A stretch of 64,000 bases of DNA from an uncultured Clostridia bacterium (lineage in GTDB: Bacteria; Bacillota; Clostridia; Christensenellales; Borkfalkiaceae). Numbering within the stretch: the first letter of the stretch is position 1; each line of letters starts with the position of its first letter. The notes under the pieces were generated by a model. It was not told the origin of the DNA. It ran no database searches and was given only the letters and a program-made list of their open reading frames with translations. Below are positions 61,971 through 64,000 of the stretch, piece after piece. The position numbers and the translations under genes were made by a program. The stretch lies in assembly GCA_944336975.1 (NCBI GenBank), contig CALVLH010000001.1:1-64000 (forward strand), given 5' to 3'.

Positions 61971-62981
61971 ATGAAAGAACAGAAATCCATCGTACAGATC
62001 ATCAAAGAAAAGGCAGCCGCGCTCAACAAGAAGATCGTGCTGTGCGAAGGCGAGGACAAGCGCGTCGTCAAGGCGGCTTCCGACATCGTGAAAGAGGGCG
62101 TCGCGCGCATCGTCCTGCTCGGCAACGAAGCGGAGATCAGAAAGGCAAATCCCGACGTCGATCTCAGCGGCGTGGAGATTGTCGATCCCCTGACTTCCCC
62201 GAAGGCGGAAGAATACGCGCAGCTTCTCTATACGCTGAGAAAGGCGAAGGGGATGACGGAAGAGCAGGCGAGAGAGCAGGCGAAGGACGCGACCTTTTTC
62301 GGCGCGCTCATGCTCAAAGCGGGCGACGTGGACGGACTTGTCTCCGGCGCTTGCCACTCCACGGCGAATACCCTGCGTCCCGGGTTGCAGATCATCAAGA
62401 CGGCGCCCGGCGTTTCCTCCGTATCCAGCTTTAACCTGATGGTCGCGCCCGAAGGAGGCAATCCTTATGTTCCAGACGGCATGCTCGTGTTTGCGGACTG
62501 CGGGCTCAACCCGACTTATACGAGCGAAGGGCTCGCGGACTGCGCGATCGCCACGGCGAAGAGCGCGAAAGAGATCGCGGGGCTGGATCCGAAAGTCGCG
62601 ATGCTTTCCTTCTCGACGAAGGGCAGCGCGAAACACGACAACGTGACGATGGTCGCGCAGGCGGTCGCGATCGCAAAAGAAAAGGCACCCGATCTCAAAC
62701 TGGACGGCGAATTGCAGTTCGACGCGGCGATTGTGCCCTCCGTCGGCGAATTCAAGGCGCCCGGTTCTTCCGTTGCGGGACACGCGAACGTGTTTATTTT
62801 CCCCGACCTTCAGGCGGGCAACATCGGCTATAAGATCGCGGAACGCCTCGGCGGGTTCCAGGCGATCGGTCCCATCTGTCAGGGTTTTGCAAAGCCGCTC
62901 AACGACCTGTCCCGCGGGTGCAAGTCGGACGACATCGTCTGCGCCGTCGCGATCACCGCATTGCAGACGATCAACAAATAA
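61971..62981 (+). CDS. pta: Phosphate acetyltransferase
   Basis: Converts acetyl-CoA plus phosphate to acetyl-phosphate, first step of acetate/ATP production. The 336-aa short form (no N-terminal regulatory domain) has DGLVSGACHSTANTLRPGLQIIKT, SSFNLMV, GLNPTYTSEGLA and the C-terminal GPICQGFAKPLNDLSRGC. ackA follows after 23 nt, the normal pair. Translation probably relies on the structured region just before the ATG. Confidence 0.96.
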   Translation: MKEQKSIVQIIKEKAAALNKKIVLCEGEDKRVVKAASDIVKEGVARIVLLGNEAEIRKANPDVDLSGVEIVDPLTSPKAEEYAQLLYTLRKAKGMTEEQAREQAKDATFFGALMLKAGDVDGLVSGACHSTANTLRPGLQIIKTAPGVSSVSSFNLMVAPEGGNPYVPDGMLVFADCGLNPTYTSEGLADCAIATAKSAKEIAGLDPKVAMLSFSTKGSAKHDNVTMVAQAVAIAKEKAPDLKLDGELQFDAAIVPSVGEFKAPGSSVAGHANVFIFPDLQAGNIGYKIAERLGGFQAIGPICQGFAKPLNDLSRGCKSDDIVCAVAITALQTINK

Positions 62982-63004
62982 GAGAATCAACGGAGAAACA
63001 CGAT

Positions 63005-64000
63005 ATGAAAATTTTAGTCATCAATGCGGGAAGTTCTTCCCTCAAATATCAGCTCATCAACATGGAAACGGAAACGGTTGTCGCCAAGGGTACTTGCGAG
63101 AGGATCGGCATCAAGGGCGGCAGGCTCATGCACAAGGCGAACGGGAAGGAGACGGTCATCGAGCAGGAACTTCCCAACCATACGGAAGCCATTTCGCTCG
63201 TGCTGAAAGAGCTGGTAGACAAGGACGCGGGCGTGATCAAGTCCATGGACGAGATCGACGCGGTCGGACACCGCATCGTCGCTTCGGGCGAGGCGTTCAC
63301 CAAGACGACGCTCATCACCGAAGAGACGCTTGCGACGCTGGAAACGGTTTCCGAGCTCGCGCCTCTGCATAACCCCGCGGCGATCCTCGGCATTAAGGCG
63401 TGCCAGGCGGTCATGCCCGGCAAGAAGATGGCGTTCGTATTCGATACTTCTTTCCACGCGACGATGCCCGATTACGCACACCTGTACGCGATCGATTACG
63501 ATGACTATAAGCAGTATAAGGTGAGAAGATACGGCGCGCACGGCACGTCGCACAAATTTGTTTCGGGCGCGGCGGCGGAATATCTCGGTAAGGACATCAA
63601 GGACCTCAAGATCATCACCTGCCACCTCGGAAACGGTTCTTCCATCTCCGCAGTGGACGGCGGGAAGTGCATCGACACATCCATGGGCTTCACGCCGCTC
63701 GCGGGCGTTCCCATGGGCACGAGAAGCGGCGACATCGACGTCGCGGCGATCGACTTCCTCTGCAAGAAGAAGGGGATGACGATGGACGAGGGGCTGAACT
63801 ATCTCAACAAGAAATGCGGTATGTTGGGCGTTTCCGGCATTTCCTCCGACTTCCGCGATCTGCGTGCGGCGAGCGAAGAGGGGAACTACCGCGCGACGCT
63901 TGCGCTGAATATGTTCACCTATGCTTGCAAGAAATACGTCGGTTCGTATATGGTTGCGCTCGGCGGTCTGGATTGCGTCGTCTTTACGGCGGGCGTCGGC
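63005..64000 (+). CDS. ackA: Acetate kinase (runs off the window)
   Basis: Converts acetyl-phosphate and ADP to acetate and ATP. The first 332 codons are present and open, still in frame at the window edge: KILVINAGSSSLKYQL, VGHRIVASGE, FDTSFHATMPDYAHLYA, RRYGAHGTSHKFV, ITCHLGNGSSISAV and GFTPLAGVPMGTRSGDID. Full-length enzymes have about 395-400 aa, so about 65 residues are missing. SD GGAG precedes the ATG weakly, so coupling with pta is likely. Confidence 0.96.
   Translation, partial: MKILVINAGSSSLKYQLINMETETVVAKGTCERIGIKGGRLMHKANGKETVIEQELPNHTEAISLVLKELVDKDAGVIKSMDEIDAVGHRIVASGEAFTKTTLITEETLATLETVSELAPLHNPAAILGIKACQAVMPGKKMAFVFDTSFHATMPDYAHLYAIDYDDYKQYKVRRYGAHGTSHKFVSGAAAEYLGKDIKDLKIITCHLGNGSSISAVDGGKCIDTSMGFTPLAGVPMGTRSGDIDVAAIDFLCKKKGMTMDEGLNYLNKKCGMLGVSGISSDFRDLRAASEEGNYRATLALNMFTYACKKYVGSYMVALGGLDCVVFTAGVG

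Overview
The window looks like chromosome from an anaerobic, low-oxygen-lifestyle Firmicute (Bacillota, Clostridia side). Evidence: the S10-spc-alpha ribosomal gene order in one block, a zinc-type S14 and zinc-lid adenylate kinase, a Firmicutes-type HslV, class III fructose-1,6-bisphosphatase, TmcAL, an FMN-riboswitch-controlled RibU ECF transporter, a 265-nt Alu-containing SRP RNA, and Pta-AckA acetate metabolism. Several glycoside hydrolases (GH29, GH13, GH3, GH43), two of them lipoproteins, suggest a glycan-foraging, probably gut-associated organism. A Christensenellales-like lineage is a guess from overall character and is not proven by anything here. Coding DNA is G+C rich, while promoters are A/T rich and almost all have exactly 17 bp between the -35 and -10 boxes.

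Layout. 0-3.5 kb: hslV-hslU-hisS-trxA operon. 3.6-4.9 kb: glyA. 4.9-5.9 kb: FMN riboswitch and ribU. 5.9-9.8 kb: tsaE-tsaB-rimI (t6A synthesis and N-acetylation), an alpha/beta hydrolase and a membrane-fused Mur ligase. 9.8-13.2 kb: ddl, icd and an SDR. 13.3-15.0 kb (minus): a YugP-type zinc peptidase and an AraC regulator, the latter divergent from a GH29 alpha-L-fucosidase and a YgjV-like membrane protein. 17.3-20.4 kb: obg, an unrecognised 498-aa protein and yhbY. 20.5-22.3 kb: a NifU-like scaffold paired with a 'GGGtGRT' family protein. 22.4-23.2 kb (minus): a YoaK/DUF1275 membrane protein.

23.4-39.3 kb is the ribosomal superoperon: rpsJ-rplCDWB-rpsS-rplV-rpsC-rplP-rpmC-rpsQ-rplNXE-rpsN-rpsH-rplFR-rpsE-rpmD-rplO-secY-adk-map-infA-rpmJ. 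A perfect-consensus promoter then drives rpsM-rpsK-rpsD-rpoA-rplQ. Both halves have long untranslated leaders with possible regulatory folds.

39.6-64 kb is mixed: a lipoprotein/GH13 pair, an M18 aminopeptidase with a decayed paralogue tail nearby, SRP RNA (minus), GH3, a heterodimeric ABC exporter, an Mrp/NBP35 ATPase, a DUF1508 repeat protein (minus), two FAD oxidoreductases, a GH43 lipoprotein, fbp, tmcAL (minus), pta, and ackA, which runs off the window.

The most interesting items are: (1) the highly expressed-looking NifU-like/GGGtGRT pair of unknown function; (2) five genes (tsaE, AraC, obg, YoaK, FAD oxidoreductase) whose consensus promoter ends 6-8 nt before the start codon, so their mRNAs are probably leaderless; (3) a candidate structured RNA at about 55.8-55.98 kb; (4) a fold between a perfect Shine-Dalgarno and the distant pta start codon; and (5) symmetric or back-to-back divergent promoters. 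No tRNA, rRNA, CRISPR array, insertion sequence or phage gene was seen.
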